DNA from: Winogradskyella psychrotolerans
Lineage (GTDB): Bacteria; Bacteroidota; Bacteroidia; Flavobacteriales; Flavobacteriaceae
Length of the DNA stretch: 64,000 bases
Assembly: GCF_018860565.1 (NCBI RefSeq)
Contig: NZ_JAHKPS010000022.1
Span: 237,195 to 301,194, forward strand
Reading direction: 5' to 3'
Position 1 is the first letter of the stretch, and every line of letters begins with the position of its first letter. The notes under the pieces were generated by a model. It was not told the origin of the DNA. It saw only the letters and a program-made list of their open reading frames with translations, and did not search any database. The position numbers were made by a program, and so were the translations under genes. Below are positions 28,401 to 36,299 of the stretch, piece by piece.

Positions 28401-30132
28401 TGGTTGTTCTAGTACTACCACTTGGAACGGCACAACATGGAGCAATGGTAATCCAGATATTAATACAGAAGCCATAATTAATGGCAATTATGATACTCTA
28501 CTTAACGGAAGTTTTAGTGCCTGTGAATTAGTTGTAAATGCAGGTGCGACACTTTTTATACAAAATGCAACCTATGTAGAGGTACAAAGCATAGCCTCTA
28601 TCAGTGGAAATCTTTGGGTAGAAACTCATGGAGCATTTGTTCAGAATTTAGATTTAGAAAATGCATTTATTCTTAATCCTGGAGGTAATGCGCTTGTAAA
28701 TAAACAGACCACTGTTGTTAATAATTGGTATGATTATACCTATTGGAGTTCTCCAATTGTGGATGAAACTATTGGTGATGCCTTAGATATTGCACCTGCA
28801 AACCGACGTTTTTGGTACAATGCACAAAACTATTTAGATCAATACTTAGATAGTTCTAATAACACACTTCTTGGTAGCGATGATATTGATGATGATGGTA
28901 ATGACTGGCAAATTGCAACAGCAGGATCGATTATGGCTCCAGGCGTAGGCTATGCAGCAACGGTTTCTCCTATTGGTGTTTTTCCAGGTGCTTATCTAGC
29001 CACTTTTGAAGGTGTATTTAATAATGGTATTGTAGAAACACCCATTTATGTTAATGGCTTAGCCACTGACAATGATTGGAATTTAATTGGTAATCCCTAT
29101 CCTAGTGCTATAGATTTTAATGATCTATATGCATTAAACTCTGGTCTTATTGGTGGATCTGCGTATTTATGGTCTCATGCTAGTCCTCCAGATATCGTCA
29201 ATGATGGTAATGAAGGTTTAAACTTTAATGCAAACGATTATGCCATTATTACGGTTGGAAGTGGAAATATTGCTGGTAACGGTACTTTAACAGATAATAA
29301 TATTCCTAACAGTGATAACACAATTCCTTCTGGTCAAGGATTTTTTGTAAAAGGCTTATCTAACGGAACATTAAGGTTTAATAATGTTATGCGTAAAGCG
29401 GATTTAATAAGTAATAATCAGTTTTTTAGAAATTCTAATACAACAAATACTAATAGATTGTGGTTAAACCTTACTACTGAAAGCGGTATTTTTAACCAAA
29501 TACTTATCGCTTACGTCAATGGTGCTAGTGATGGGTTTGATGGGTTTTCTTTTGATGCCACTCGAAGTCTGCATGGTGGAAACACCTCAATTTTATTTAC
29601 TGAAATTGAAAATGATACCAGAAGATTTGCGATTCAAGGGAAAAATCCAAATGACTTAAATCTTAATGAAATTATACCGTTTGCGTATTATTCGGGAGTA
29701 GATGATACTACCGTTTACACTATTTCTATTCCACAATTAGAAGGAGATTTCTTAACAAATAATACCATTTATCTACGTGATAAATTATTAAATGTAGTCC
29801 ATAACTTAAATGCTGAACACTACAGTTTTTATTCAGAAATGGGAGAATTTAAAGATAGGTTTGAAATCGTTTTCAATTCAGAGAATTTATCGATTAAGGA
29901 TAAGGAAATTGAAGCTTTAGAGGTATATCCAAACCCAACAACAGGTATTATTCATGTAAAGTCTGAAACAACCGTAAAATCATTACAGTTGTTTAATAAT
30001 TTAGGGCAGTTAATTTTATCTAAATCTGAGGCCAACCAGTTAAATCTTTCTAGGATTAGTGAAGGTATATACTTTTTAAAAGTGATGGACTTATATGGAA
30101 ATATTAAAAATGTATCTATTATAAAAAAATAG
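25474..30132 (+). CDS. Large secreted metzincin-like metalloprotease with type IX sorting tail
   Basis: 1552 residues from the ATG at 25474, which starts a good signal peptide (YFYVICFFLFQFNLVAQ). An extension to 25366 is open but runs into dprA. Zinc motif HEVMHALGFASG: His225, Glu226, His229, Gly232, a metzincin-like pattern. Later parts include Cys-rich and Asn/Thr-rich segments, a PKD-like region (HEWDFDNDGVPEVSGSG with FPGSGTYVVTH, bases about 28220-28360), the module TTTWNGTTWSNGNPD, and a C-terminal type A sorting domain (EVYPNPTTGIIHV ... EGIYFLKVMDLYGN). It should be exported by the type IX system. The gene is flanked by dprA 3'-end sequence on both sides. Confidence 0.85.
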   Translation: MKYFYVICFFLFQFNLVAQNQELSVFTCGELEDVSQTAQSRSSFLTAENPDNIFVDRFGNEKQKRINPNIAGQQRALPLAPDYISPEGLFAIYLTDLVADNSIQDFNSNSGYRNVIAQIFADLEQLIIENPSTGVAEPVKIELQSMSVNSGVLASASSYYDYSGVAAGTIVEGEVWKAINSGSNDPDNWDGLIRVNFFHSWYSDFNNPTGITGTNAFDMYAVLLHEVMHALGFASGIDELGNPKNGRAFLKYDNLLHTDTNDDLIVSTGLDWSFNSAVPINAITNGCPSTSQIRLGDNNLPVHSPQVFSNGSSLSHIDLNNDCNYPVNDFIMAYAIARETARRPLSQEFDILCSLNYNLSTQFGNNNIIEFANPAIITSVSNNTSNIIAYSGCQPPVFGIDDFKDPIAQPTIENCPSNTLNILEQDLLNNDISNLGLALEVANLSLNGDLITTFTGVAPNRTFVITPNFVGDLQLLYQPKDTSGNLGNNTFANIKVTMCPNFGCVNTSYCNLICNPEIDFIANTNTNCFVEGNIAANGVNTIPGWRFKFSTPDWFDDDNSTCSPTNRSAYSNSVSLPNTGASSGRFHFFSTQNYQTSYSRNDFSSEAIMTNVALKPNTKYILSYHKSDGLDPSYVGTMPVGNGSSIVQPNIGLDVSLSTINSTTSLLYYKHEFGPTLVSSPYAHSTNFLNNSLLIFNDNNIGFDWSQTVTVFNSPSVIDNSNAVLVFSHAIGNSFVNSGRPYSTTFESYFLALDRIELIEDRLQDTPDSYTINCGATQVIGIDLCSVANLQYEWWDITNGIQLTDLDNTTTTYTDGIITTLPLSVNYTINSINDNGSTITLSNVENSIELELRRNFPTTFINNSVTPSTTAANNIHITDNTATVSITVLNEAPTDATFSFSRLNCFEYTFQATETYETHEWDFDNDGVPEVSGSGTDLANTNPSYIFPGSGTYVVTHMVSNECGSLSYQENIILACGCSSTTTWNGTTWSNGNPDINTEAIINGNYDTLLNGSFSACELVVNAGATLFIQNATYVEVQSIASISGNLWVETHGAFVQNLDLENAFILNPGGNALVNKQTTVVNNWYDYTYWSSPIVDETIGDALDIAPANRRFWYNAQNYLDQYLDSSNNTLLGSDDIDDDGNDWQIATAGSIMAPGVGYAATVSPIGVFPGAYLATFEGVFNNGIVETPIYVNGLATDNDWNLIGNPYPSAIDFNDLYALNSGLIGGSAYLWSHASPPDIVNDGNEGLNFNANDYAIITVGSGNIAGNGTLTDNNIPNSDNTIPSGQGFFVKGLSNGTLRFNNVMRKADLISNNQFFRNSNTTNTNRLWLNLTTESGIFNQILIAYVNGASDGFDGFSFDATRSLHGGNTSILFTEIENDTRRFAIQGKNPNDLNLNEIIPFAYYSGVDDTTVYTISIPQLEGDFLTNNTIYLRDKLLNVVHNLNAEHYSFYSEMGEFKDRFEIVFNSENLSIKDKEIEALEVYPNPTTGIIHVKSETTVKSLQLFNNLGQLILSKSEANQLNLSRISEGIYFLKVMDLYGNIKNVSIIKK

Positions 30133-30149
30133 GTGCGAAGTTTTGTTAC

Positions 30150-30249
30150 TGTATATTGCCAACAAATAATAGTTACTAGATTATTTTATAATATGAGATT
30201 GAAAGGAGTTATTAGACTTTTGCTAGGTAAGCTTTTTGAGGTTATTTAA
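30150..30249 (+). pseudogene. Remnant of a second dprA 3' end
   Basis: Bases 30190-30249 match 25320-25379 at 47 of 60 positions by eye. They still encode NMRLKGVIRLLLGKLFEVI followed by TAA, against NMELKGVVRPLPGKLFEVI in dprA (15 of 19 residues). Weaker similarity reaches back to TTGCCAAC near 30157, corresponding to ATGCCAAC in dprA, but with frame damage. It has no start and is a non-functional fragment. Confidence 0.8.
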
Positions 30250-30269
30250 TAAATTCCTATGCAGGTAGA

Positions 30270-30312
30270 AATCTTATTAATTGGAATAATATTGATTTCA
30301 ATTAATAAGATT
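30270..30312. terminator. Long hairpin between the dprA remnant and the small membrane gene
   Basis: AATCTTATTAATTGGA (30270-30285) pairs with TTCAATTAATAAGATT (30297-30312) with one G-U pair. It contains the stop codon of the minus-strand small gene. It lacks a strong T-run, so it may be an RNA-stabilising end or a weak terminator. Confidence 0.5.
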
Positions 30313-30475
30313 CTCTATACATCATAATAAGGCTTACAATTGCAACAACAATTACTGCAATAGCTAAATAACCTAGCCAATCCATAGATTTTTCGCTTAT
30401 TAATTGTGAAATTAATAACAGTAACATTGCGAAAATAGTAAGGATTGGGCTAAGAGCTTGCTTTTTGAAATTCAT
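30302..30475 (-). CDS. 57-residue two-helix membrane protein
   Basis: MNFKKQALSP starts the protein. It has two hydrophobic segments (about 11-25, ILTIFAMLLLLISQL, and 34-52, LGYLAIAVIVVAIVSLIMM), a short polar loop (SEKSMDW) and the tail YRESY. The start lies 4 nt after the trpS stop on the same strand, so it is probably co-transcribed with trpS. The codon use and helix pattern look like a real gene. Function unknown. Confidence 0.6.
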   Translation of the reverse strand: MNFKKQALSPILTIFAMLLLLISQLISEKSMDWLGYLAIAVIVVAIVSLIMMYRESY

Positions 30476-30479
30476 TTTT

Positions 30480-31448
30480 TTAATATCCTACTTTCTCTCT
30501 AACACGTTTCAAAACGTCATCTGCAACTAATTTTGCTTTAGCGGCACCTTTTGCTAATGCTGAATCAACTTCATCAAGATTATTCATATAATAATTATAA
30601 CGTTCTCTTTGTTTAGAAAAACGCTCTAAGATTAATTCGTACAAGGCTTGTTTAGCGTGGCCATAACCGTAATTTCCTCCTTCGTAATTAGCCTTCATTT
30701 CTGCAATTTGAGCTTCAGAAGCTAATAAACTATAAATAGCAAAACAGTTACATGTTGTCCAGTCTTTTGGTTCTTCAAGAGGTGTGCTATCGGTTTCAAT
30801 AGACATTATTTTTTTACGTAATTGTTTTTCAGGTAAAAAGATATTAATAAAATTACCGCGACTTTTACTCATTTTTTCGCCATCTGTACCAGGAATAAGC
30901 ATGCCGTTTTCTTGTATTTTTCCTTCAGGCAAAACAAAAGCTTCTCCCATTTTAGCATGAAAACGAGAAGCGACGTCACGTGTCATTTCAATATGTTGTA
31001 ATTGGTCTTTTCCAACCGGAATGATTTCTGCATCATACAACAGAATATCCGCAGCCATAAGCATTGGATAGGTGAATAAACCAGAGTTAACGTCTTCTAA
31101 ACGATCGGCTTTATCTTTAAATCCATGTGCTAATGTTAAACGTTGGTAAGGAAAGAAACAACTTAAATACCAAGAGAGTTCCGTTACTTGCGGAATATCA
31201 CTTTGTCTATAAAATACGGTTTTTTCAATATCTAACCCAAACGCTAGCCAAGTTGCAGCAACAGAATAAGTGTGATTTCTTAATTCTTCAGCATCTTTAA
31301 TTTGTGTTAGCGTATGCAAATTTGCGATAAATAAAAATGAATCGTTTTTAGCATCATTAGCCATTTCTATTGCTGGTAAAATAGCACCTAATATATTTCC
31401 TAAATGTGGTGTGCCTGTGCTTTGTACTCCTGTTAGTATTCTTGCCAT
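30480..31448 (-). CDS. trpS: Tryptophanyl-tRNA synthetase
   Basis: 322 residues. The class I motifs are present: GVQSTGTPHLGNILGA (HIGH equivalent PHLGN) at the N-terminus and KMSKSRGN in the middle (after GTDGE), with YPMLMAADILLYDA between them. It charges tRNA-Trp. It is divergent from plsC; a -7 box is at 31500-31507. Confidence 0.96.
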   Translation of the reverse strand: MARILTGVQSTGTPHLGNILGAILPAIEMANDAKNDSFLFIANLHTLTQIKDAEELRNHTYSVAATWLAFGLDIEKTVFYRQSDIPQVTELSWYLSCFFPYQRLTLAHGFKDKADRLEDVNSGLFTYPMLMAADILLYDAEIIPVGKDQLQHIEMTRDVASRFHAKMGEAFVLPEGKIQENGMLIPGTDGEKMSKSRGNFINIFLPEKQLRKKIMSIETDSTPLEEPKDWTTCNCFAIYSLLASEAQIAEMKANYEGGNYGYGHAKQALYELILERFSKQRERYNYYMNNLDEVDSALAKGAAKAKLVADDVLKRVREKVGY

Positions 31449-31499
31449 AACATTACCTGCGCATGCAGATATCTCTTTAAATTAAACTTAAATAATAAA

Positions 31500-31507
31500 C
31501 AAAGGTA
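31500..31507 (-). promoter_or_regulatory. -7 box for trpS
   Basis: Minus strand TACCTTTG fits TAnnTTTG, 52 nt upstream of the trpS start. No clear -33 element. Confidence 0.5.
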
Positions 31508-31550
31508 AATTTTTTAGTAGAACTATAAGAAGTCATTTAATTTAATTAAT

Positions 31551-31558
31551 TAGTTTTG
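31551..31558 (+). promoter_or_regulatory. -7 box just before plsC
   Basis: TAGTTTTG ends 5 nt before the plsC ATG at 31564, so transcription would begin at about the start codon. A possible leaderless mRNA. Confidence 0.45.
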
Positions 31559-31563
31559 ATGCT

Positions 31564-32328
31564 ATGGCATTTTTGAAATATCCATTTTGGCTTTTATATC
31601 GCATTTGGTTCTACATTTTGGTAACTATCCCAATTATTGTATTGTTCCCTTTATTAATTATCTCTATCTCTAGAGAGGAATGGTATCGGTATTTTTTTAA
31701 ACTAGCACGCATTTGGTCTAAGTTTATTTTAATAGGTATGGGTTTTGGGTATAAAATCATAAGAGAAGAAATGCCTGATTCTAATAAAAGTTACATGTTT
31801 GTAGCTAATCATACTTCTATGGCAGATATTATGCTAATGCTGGTGGCTGTTAAGAACCCTTTTGTCTTTGTAGGAAAACAAGAACTCGCAAAAATTCCAT
31901 TGTTTGGATTCTTTTATAAACGTACCTGTATTTTAGTAGATAGAAGTAGTGCTCAAAGCAGACAAGCTGTTTTTTTAAGAGCACAACGACGCTTAAAACA
32001 GGGAGTAAGTATTTGTATTTTTCCTGAAGGTGGTGTACCAGAAGAGCATATTTTATTAGATGAATTTAAAGATGGAGCGTTTCGCTTGGCAATTAACCAT
32101 CAAATACCTGTAGTACCAATAACTTTCTATGATAATAAAAAGCGATTTTCATATACTTTTTTTAGTGGAGGTCCTGGTAAAATGCGAGCCAAAATTCATC
32201 ATTTTTTGCCAACAAATGGTTTAAAGGCTGCAGATACTAAAGCATTAAATGAAAAAACACGGACTTTAATTTGGGATGAATTAAGTCGTCATCAAATAAC
32301 AAAAAAAAGCTACTCTAACCAAGAGTAG
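31564..32328 (+). CDS. plsC: 1-acyl-sn-glycerol-3-phosphate acyltransferase
   Basis: 254 residues. An N-terminal membrane region (about 5-30) precedes the acyltransferase motifs NHTSMADIM (HX4D), the lysine-rich block FVGKQELAKIPLFG and FPEGG. It makes phosphatidic acid from lysophosphatidic acid at the inner membrane. The last codons and the stop (TAG 32326-32328) lie inside a terminator hairpin. Confidence 0.9.
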   Translation: MAFLKYPFWLLYRIWFYILVTIPIIVLFPLLIISISREEWYRYFFKLARIWSKFILIGMGFGYKIIREEMPDSNKSYMFVANHTSMADIMLMLVAVKNPFVFVGKQELAKIPLFGFFYKRTCILVDRSSAQSRQAVFLRAQRRLKQGVSICIFPEGGVPEEHILLDEFKDGAFRLAINHQIPVVPITFYDNKKRFSYTFFSGGPGKMRAKIHHFLPTNGLKAADTKALNEKTRTLIWDELSRHQITKKSYSNQE

Positions 32329-32334
32329 CTTTTG
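32305..32334 (+). terminator. Terminator embedded in the 3' end of plsC
   Basis: AAAAGCTACTCT (32305-32316) pairs with AGAGTAGCTTTT (32322-32333). It contains the plsC stop codon and separates it from the converging gene ending at 32396. Confidence 0.8.
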
Positions 32335-32395
32335 TTATCATTGCATTTATCATAGCTTACTTGCTGCAATAACCTAAATTAAATTAACCTAAAAC

Positions 32396-33973
32396 CTAAA
32401 ACCTAAAACTTAATCCTGTATACACACCGATAAAAAACGGTTTAAAATCTCCCGTTGTATTATTAAATGTGTTTATTTGATACTTTAATGTGGGTTCAAG
32501 ATTTATAAGCCATTGTTTAGACAGATTGTAATTCATTCCTAAACCAAAATTGGCACTAAAACTGGTAGTATTAATATTGTTGGCTTCTCCAATTAAGGTC
32601 GAATTTCCATTGATATCTGCGTAGATTTCATTTTCATTTAAAATAAACGTGCTAAATCCACCAATAACATTAATTCCGAATTTTTTATCTAATAAGCTAT
32701 ACTCTAACTCTAAAGGCACTTCAATAAAACCAAATTTTTGATCAATTTTACCTGCAATTTTAGTGTTGAATAGTTCTGGAGTAGAAGCTTTATTCATCAT
32801 TGTAGAGCTTATAAGTGATACGTGTTGCTCCCCTCCTTTAAAGGAAATATTACTAAACTCAGCATCTACACCTCTAGCAGCTGTTTCAGCTCCTGTATAA
32901 GCATAAACATCTGAGGTCGTTTGACTAAGGTTTACACGATGGACACCTGCTCTAATTTTTAATTTCTTAGAAATAGCATAGCTACCAGCAATACCATAGC
33001 TCATGGTAATATCAGAACTTTTGGAGTTTTCATTAAATTGCTGATCTAAAGGAGACCCAGCTCCTAAAGAACTAAAATAAACAGGCGCAACATTTGGGGC
33101 AATGCTCCACCTGTTTTGGTCATCTTCTTTTTCTTCTTCTTCAATAGTCGTGTTCTGTTCTGCAATAGCATCTTCAATAGACGCTTTTTCTGGAATTTCA
33201 ATAAGTGAATTCTCGGCTTCTGGCTTATTTGTTTTGCTTAAATCTGTATGAGGTGTTTCTGATTTTGTGTTTTCAGATGATTTATTTGCAGCAATACCTG
33301 TGTTACTGTTTTCTATGGCCTCTTTAATGGCAGATTTTATTTCTGTTTCAGATGCTAATTGAGTGTTATCGTTTTTCTTTAAATTAGAATTTGATGTTTT
33401 AGTTTGGTTAGCAATCTTGGTGCTTTTGTCTTTATTTGATGATAAGCGATGTTGCTTTTGAGACAATTTAGGTCGTTTTACAACTTTAGAGTTATTAGCA
33501 ACCGAATTTAACTTTTGATTATAATTATTAGGGGTTGTTAATTGTTTTGAAGTAGACGTTTTTTGAGATGTATCATCTTTAGAATCGTTTAAATTTGATT
33601 CTTGTTCAGAGTCTATATTTGAATTAACTATTTGGGTTTTATTATTAGATCCAACTGTATTTAGCTCGTTTGGACTTTCATGAGTTGGTGTATTTGTGTT
33701 GTTGTTTAGGTCATTGGTGCTATTTTCTGTATTAACAATAGGAAATTTCTGATTATTATCATCAGTATTAAATACAGAAACTCCAACAGTTAGTAATAAA
33801 GTAACCATGGCTGCAACACCACCAATTTGCCACCACAGGGCAATAACTCTACGTTTTTTCTTTTTCTTAGGAAGACTTTCGCTTATGCGTTCCCAAACGG
33901 CATCGTTAGGCGCAACTTCAAAATCTTTGAACTTTTCCTGAAAAAGTCTATCTATGTTTTTTTTATCGTTCAT
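32396..33973 (-). CDS. Anti-sigma-like inner-membrane domain joined to an outer-membrane beta-barrel
   Basis: 525 residues. A short cytoplasmic head (KNIDRLFQEKFKDFEVAPND AVWERISESLP) is followed by a basic stretch, KKKKKRR, and one membrane helix (about 43-67). A long linker rich in Ser, Asn, Thr and Lys (about 70-287) follows. The C-terminal part (about 288-525) has alternating beta-strands typical of a small outer-membrane barrel and ends in phenylalanine (YTGLSFRF). The gene starts 3 nt after the ECF sigma gene. The head may hold the sigma factor and the barrel may sense the outer membrane; this is inference. Confidence 0.75.
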   Translation of the reverse strand: MNDKKNIDRLFQEKFKDFEVAPNDAVWERISESLPKKKKKRRVIALWWQIGGVAAMVTLLLTVGVSVFNTDDNNQKFPIVNTENSTNDLNNNTNTPTHESPNELNTVGSNNKTQIVNSNIDSEQESNLNDSKDDTSQKTSTSKQLTTPNNYNQKLNSVANNSKVVKRPKLSQKQHRLSSNKDKSTKIANQTKTSNSNLKKNDNTQLASETEIKSAIKEAIENSNTGIAANKSSENTKSETPHTDLSKTNKPEAENSLIEIPEKASIEDAIAEQNTTIEEEEKEDDQNRWSIAPNVAPVYFSSLGAGSPLDQQFNENSKSSDITMSYGIAGSYAISKKLKIRAGVHRVNLSQTTSDVYAYTGAETAARGVDAEFSNISFKGGEQHVSLISSTMMNKASTPELFNTKIAGKIDQKFGFIEVPLELEYSLLDKKFGINVIGGFSTFILNENEIYADINGNSTLIGEANNINTTSFSANFGLGMNYNLSKQWLINLEPTLKYQINTFNNTTGDFKPFFIGVYTGLSFRF

Positions 33974-33976
33974 TAT

Positions 33977-34522
33977 TTATAAGCTTCGCGAATTTGAGGT
34001 TGCGTTATAAGCTTCAATTTTATCTTTTAAAATCATCCTTGCTCTTGCTAGGTTAGATTTTGAGGTGCCTACTGAAATATTAATCAATTCGCTAATTTCA
34101 ACATGAGAATAGCCATCTAAAACATATAAGTTGAATACCAACCTATATCTATCTGGTAATTCTTGGATAATTTGTAGTAAATAATTAATACTTACGTCGT
34201 TTTCATTAAGATCTACTGAAACGTCTTTAATATTATCTTCATTCACAATATCGTAAACGCCTACATCTTCTCTATAGCGTTGCAAAGATGTGTTTATGGC
34301 AATTCTTTTAAGCCAACCTTCAAAAGACCCTTTGTTATTATACTGTTCTATTTTATTAAAAATAGTTATAAATGCGTCGTGCAGATTATCCTCTGCTTCT
34401 GCATAGTTTTTTGAGTACTTAAGACAAAGCGAAAATAATTTACTTGCAAATTGCTTGTATAATTGGCTTTGAGCTTGAGCATCTTTGTTAATACAATTTT
34501 TTATGAGTTGGTCTAAACTCAC
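33977..34522 (-). CDS. ECF-type RNA polymerase sigma factor
   Basis: 181 residues. Region 2 (about 18-85) contains AEAEDNLHDAFITIFNKIEQ and GSFEGWLKRIAINTSLQRYR; region 4 (about 120-170) contains LPDRYRLVFNLYVLDGYSHV and EISELINISVGTSKSNLARAR. It is transcribed together with the downstream membrane gene (3-nt gap). Sigma plus membrane partner is the usual signal-relay arrangement. Confidence 0.93.
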   Translation of the reverse strand: MSLDQLIKNCINKDAQAQSQLYKQFASKLFSLCLKYSKNYAEAEDNLHDAFITIFNKIEQYNNKGSFEGWLKRIAINTSLQRYREDVGVYDIVNEDNIKDVSVDLNENDVSINYLLQIIQELPDRYRLVFNLYVLDGYSHVEISELINISVGTSKSNLARARMILKDKIEAYNATSNSRSL

Positions 34523-34571
34523 ATTTGTTATAGAGTTAGTTAATAATTAAAGTTTTAAATGTCCGCATGTT

Positions 34572-35009
34572 TTAATCGTCAGATAACACAACAGGAACTT
34601 CTACAATATAGTATTGGTCAACAGTTACTCCGTTTGTTTCAACTTCTCCTTGGAAAAACTTAAATACATAGGTTTCGCTTCCAGTGGCATGAAAATTAAA
34701 ATGAACGGTTACTTCTTCAGGGGCATCAATACATGTTGTGTTGTTTATAGTATATACTGTATTTACAACTGCAACGGTTCTTTGTTGTCCATCTATTTCA
34801 TAAAAAAAATCATTAAAATAGTAACATGAACTTGGCTGTGTATACGTTATATCTATTTGGTAAACTTCGCCTTTTACAAAATATTCAGGCATTACTACGC
34901 TATCAATAGGTACAATTTCTAAATAAAAATCATGGTTACTGACATCGTCAACATTACATGAAGTTAATATTGAGGCAAGTAAAAAGGCGATTAGGACAAA
35001 TTTCTTCAT
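34572..35009 (-). CDS. Putative lipoprotein of unknown function
   Basis: 145 residues. The lipoprotein signal FVLIAFLLASILTSC has Cys18, then NVDDVSN. The rest is beta-rich, with a Cys pair in QPSSCYYFNDFFYEIDG and NNTTCIDAPEEV. It precedes the sigma factor gene by 49 nt on the same strand and may be a target or part of the same unit. No family recognised. Confidence 0.8.
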   Translation of the reverse strand: MKKFVLIAFLLASILTSCNVDDVSNHDFYLEIVPIDSVVMPEYFVKGEVYQIDITYTQPSSCYYFNDFFYEIDGQQRTVAVVNTVYTINNTTCIDAPEEVTVHFNFHATGSETYVFKFFQGEVETNGVTVDQYYIVEVPVVLSDD

Positions 35010-35072
35010 ACATTAATTAATCAATTTCTATAATATAGATGTAAAAAGTGCAAAATGGTTGCGTCTAAAATT

Positions 35073-35105
35073 AAAAAAATCCTGATTTTGTGTCAGGATT
35101 TTTTT
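35073..35105 (-). terminator. Terminator downstream of recA
   Basis: AAAAAAATCCTGA (35073-35085) pairs with TCAGGATTTTTTT (35093-35105). The A-run and T-run make it work in either direction. On the minus strand it ends recA before the lipoprotein gene. Confidence 0.85.
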
Positions 35106-35113
35106 AATTCAAT

Positions 35114-36118
35114 TTATTTAGATTCATTAATGAGCGCTCTCACTTTTTCCTCTAATTCATCCATCAGGTCTGGATTATCCTGTATTAAAAGTTTAACAGC
35201 ATCACGACCTTGACCTAGCTTGGTGTCTCCATAGCTAAACCAAGAACCACTCTTTTTAACAATTTCGTGTTCTACGGCTAAATCTAAAACTTCTCCTACC
35301 TTAGAGATACCTGCACCATACATAATATCAAATTCTGCCAATCTAAATGGTGGAGCAACTTTGTTTTTAACTACCTTAACTCGCGTTTTATTACCCATTA
35401 CATTACTGTCGCTATCTTTAATCTGTGTAGAACGTCTAATGTCTAAACGCACAGAAGCGTAGAATTTTAAGGCATTACCACCTGTTGTAGTTTCAGGGTT
35501 ACCAAACATGACACCAATTTTTTCACGTAATTGGTTAATAAAAATTACGGTACAATTGGTCTTGCTAATAGAAGCTGTTAATTTTCTTAAAGCCTGAGAC
35601 ATTAAACGCGCATGTAAGCCCATTTTAGAATCTCCCATTTCACCTTCAATTTCACTCTTAGGTGTTAAGGCAGCCACAGAGTCAATTACAACAATATCAA
35701 TAGCACCAGACCTAATTAAGTTATCAGCAATTTCTAAAGCTTGTTCTCCATTATCTGGTTGAGAAATAATTAAATTGTCAATGTCTACGTTTAATTTTTC
35801 GGCATAGAAACGATCAAAAGCATGCTCTGCATCAATAAATGCAGCAATGCCTCCCGCTTTTTGCGCTTCAGCAATGGCGTGAAGTGTTAGTGTTGTTTTA
35901 CCAGAAGATTCTGGGCCGTATATTTCAATAACACGTCCTCTAGGATATCCACCAACGCCTAAGGCAATATCTAAACCTAAAGAACCAGAGGAAATAGCAT
36001 CTACATCTACAACCGCCTGATCGCTCATTTTCATCACAGTCCCTTTACCATAAGCTTTATCTAATTTATCTAACGTTAGTTTTAAAGCTTTTAATTTTGC
36101 ATCTTTTTCGCTACTCAT
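35114..36118 (-). CDS. recA: Recombinase RecA
   Basis: 334 residues. Walker A is [14 protein letters not shown], the second ATPase motif [17 protein letters not shown], and the L2 region is [20 protein letters not shown]. It drives homologous recombination and the SOS switch. The tail is short and acidic. It has its own leader of about 20-25 nt from the -7 box at 36148-36155. No LexA box was recognised. Confidence 0.98.
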   Translation of the reverse strand: MSSEKDAKLKALKLTLDKLDKAYGKGTVMKMSDQAVVDVDAISSGSLGLDIALGVGGYPRGRVIEIYGPESSGKTTLTLHAIAEAQKAGGIAAFIDAEHAFDRFYAEKLNVDIDNLIISQPDNGEQALEIADNLIRSGAIDIVVIDSVAALTPKSEIEGEMGDSKMGLHARLMSQALRKLTASISKTNCTVIFINQLREKIGVMFGNPETTTGGNALKFYASVRLDIRRSTQIKDSDSNVMGNKTRVKVVKNKVAPPFRLAEFDIMYGAGISKVGEVLDLAVEHEIVKKSGSWFSYGDTKLGQGRDAVKLLIQDNPDLMDELEEKVRALINESK

Positions 36119-36147
36119 TTGTTCTTTTTCTTAAAATTAATTGTCTT

Positions 36148-36155
36148 CAAAAATA
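36148..36155 (-). promoter_or_regulatory. -7 box for recA
   Basis: Minus strand TATTTTTG fits TAnnTTTG; it ends 29 nt upstream of the recA start. No clear -33 element. Confidence 0.5.
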
Positions 36156-36299
36156 CCACTTATTTTATTTATTTCATTTTTTGTTTTAAAATAACTGTAA
36201 AAGAAAATAACGTTTTTTCACTTTTATTACGCAACCCTTTTGCACTTTTTACATCTACTAAATGAAAAAGGAATTAATTGCTATGAAAAAGTTTTAGAA

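Noticed and set aside
36262..36297. 11-codon frame MKKELIAMKKF
   Set aside because: Too short to call; kept only as a note under the candidate RNA.
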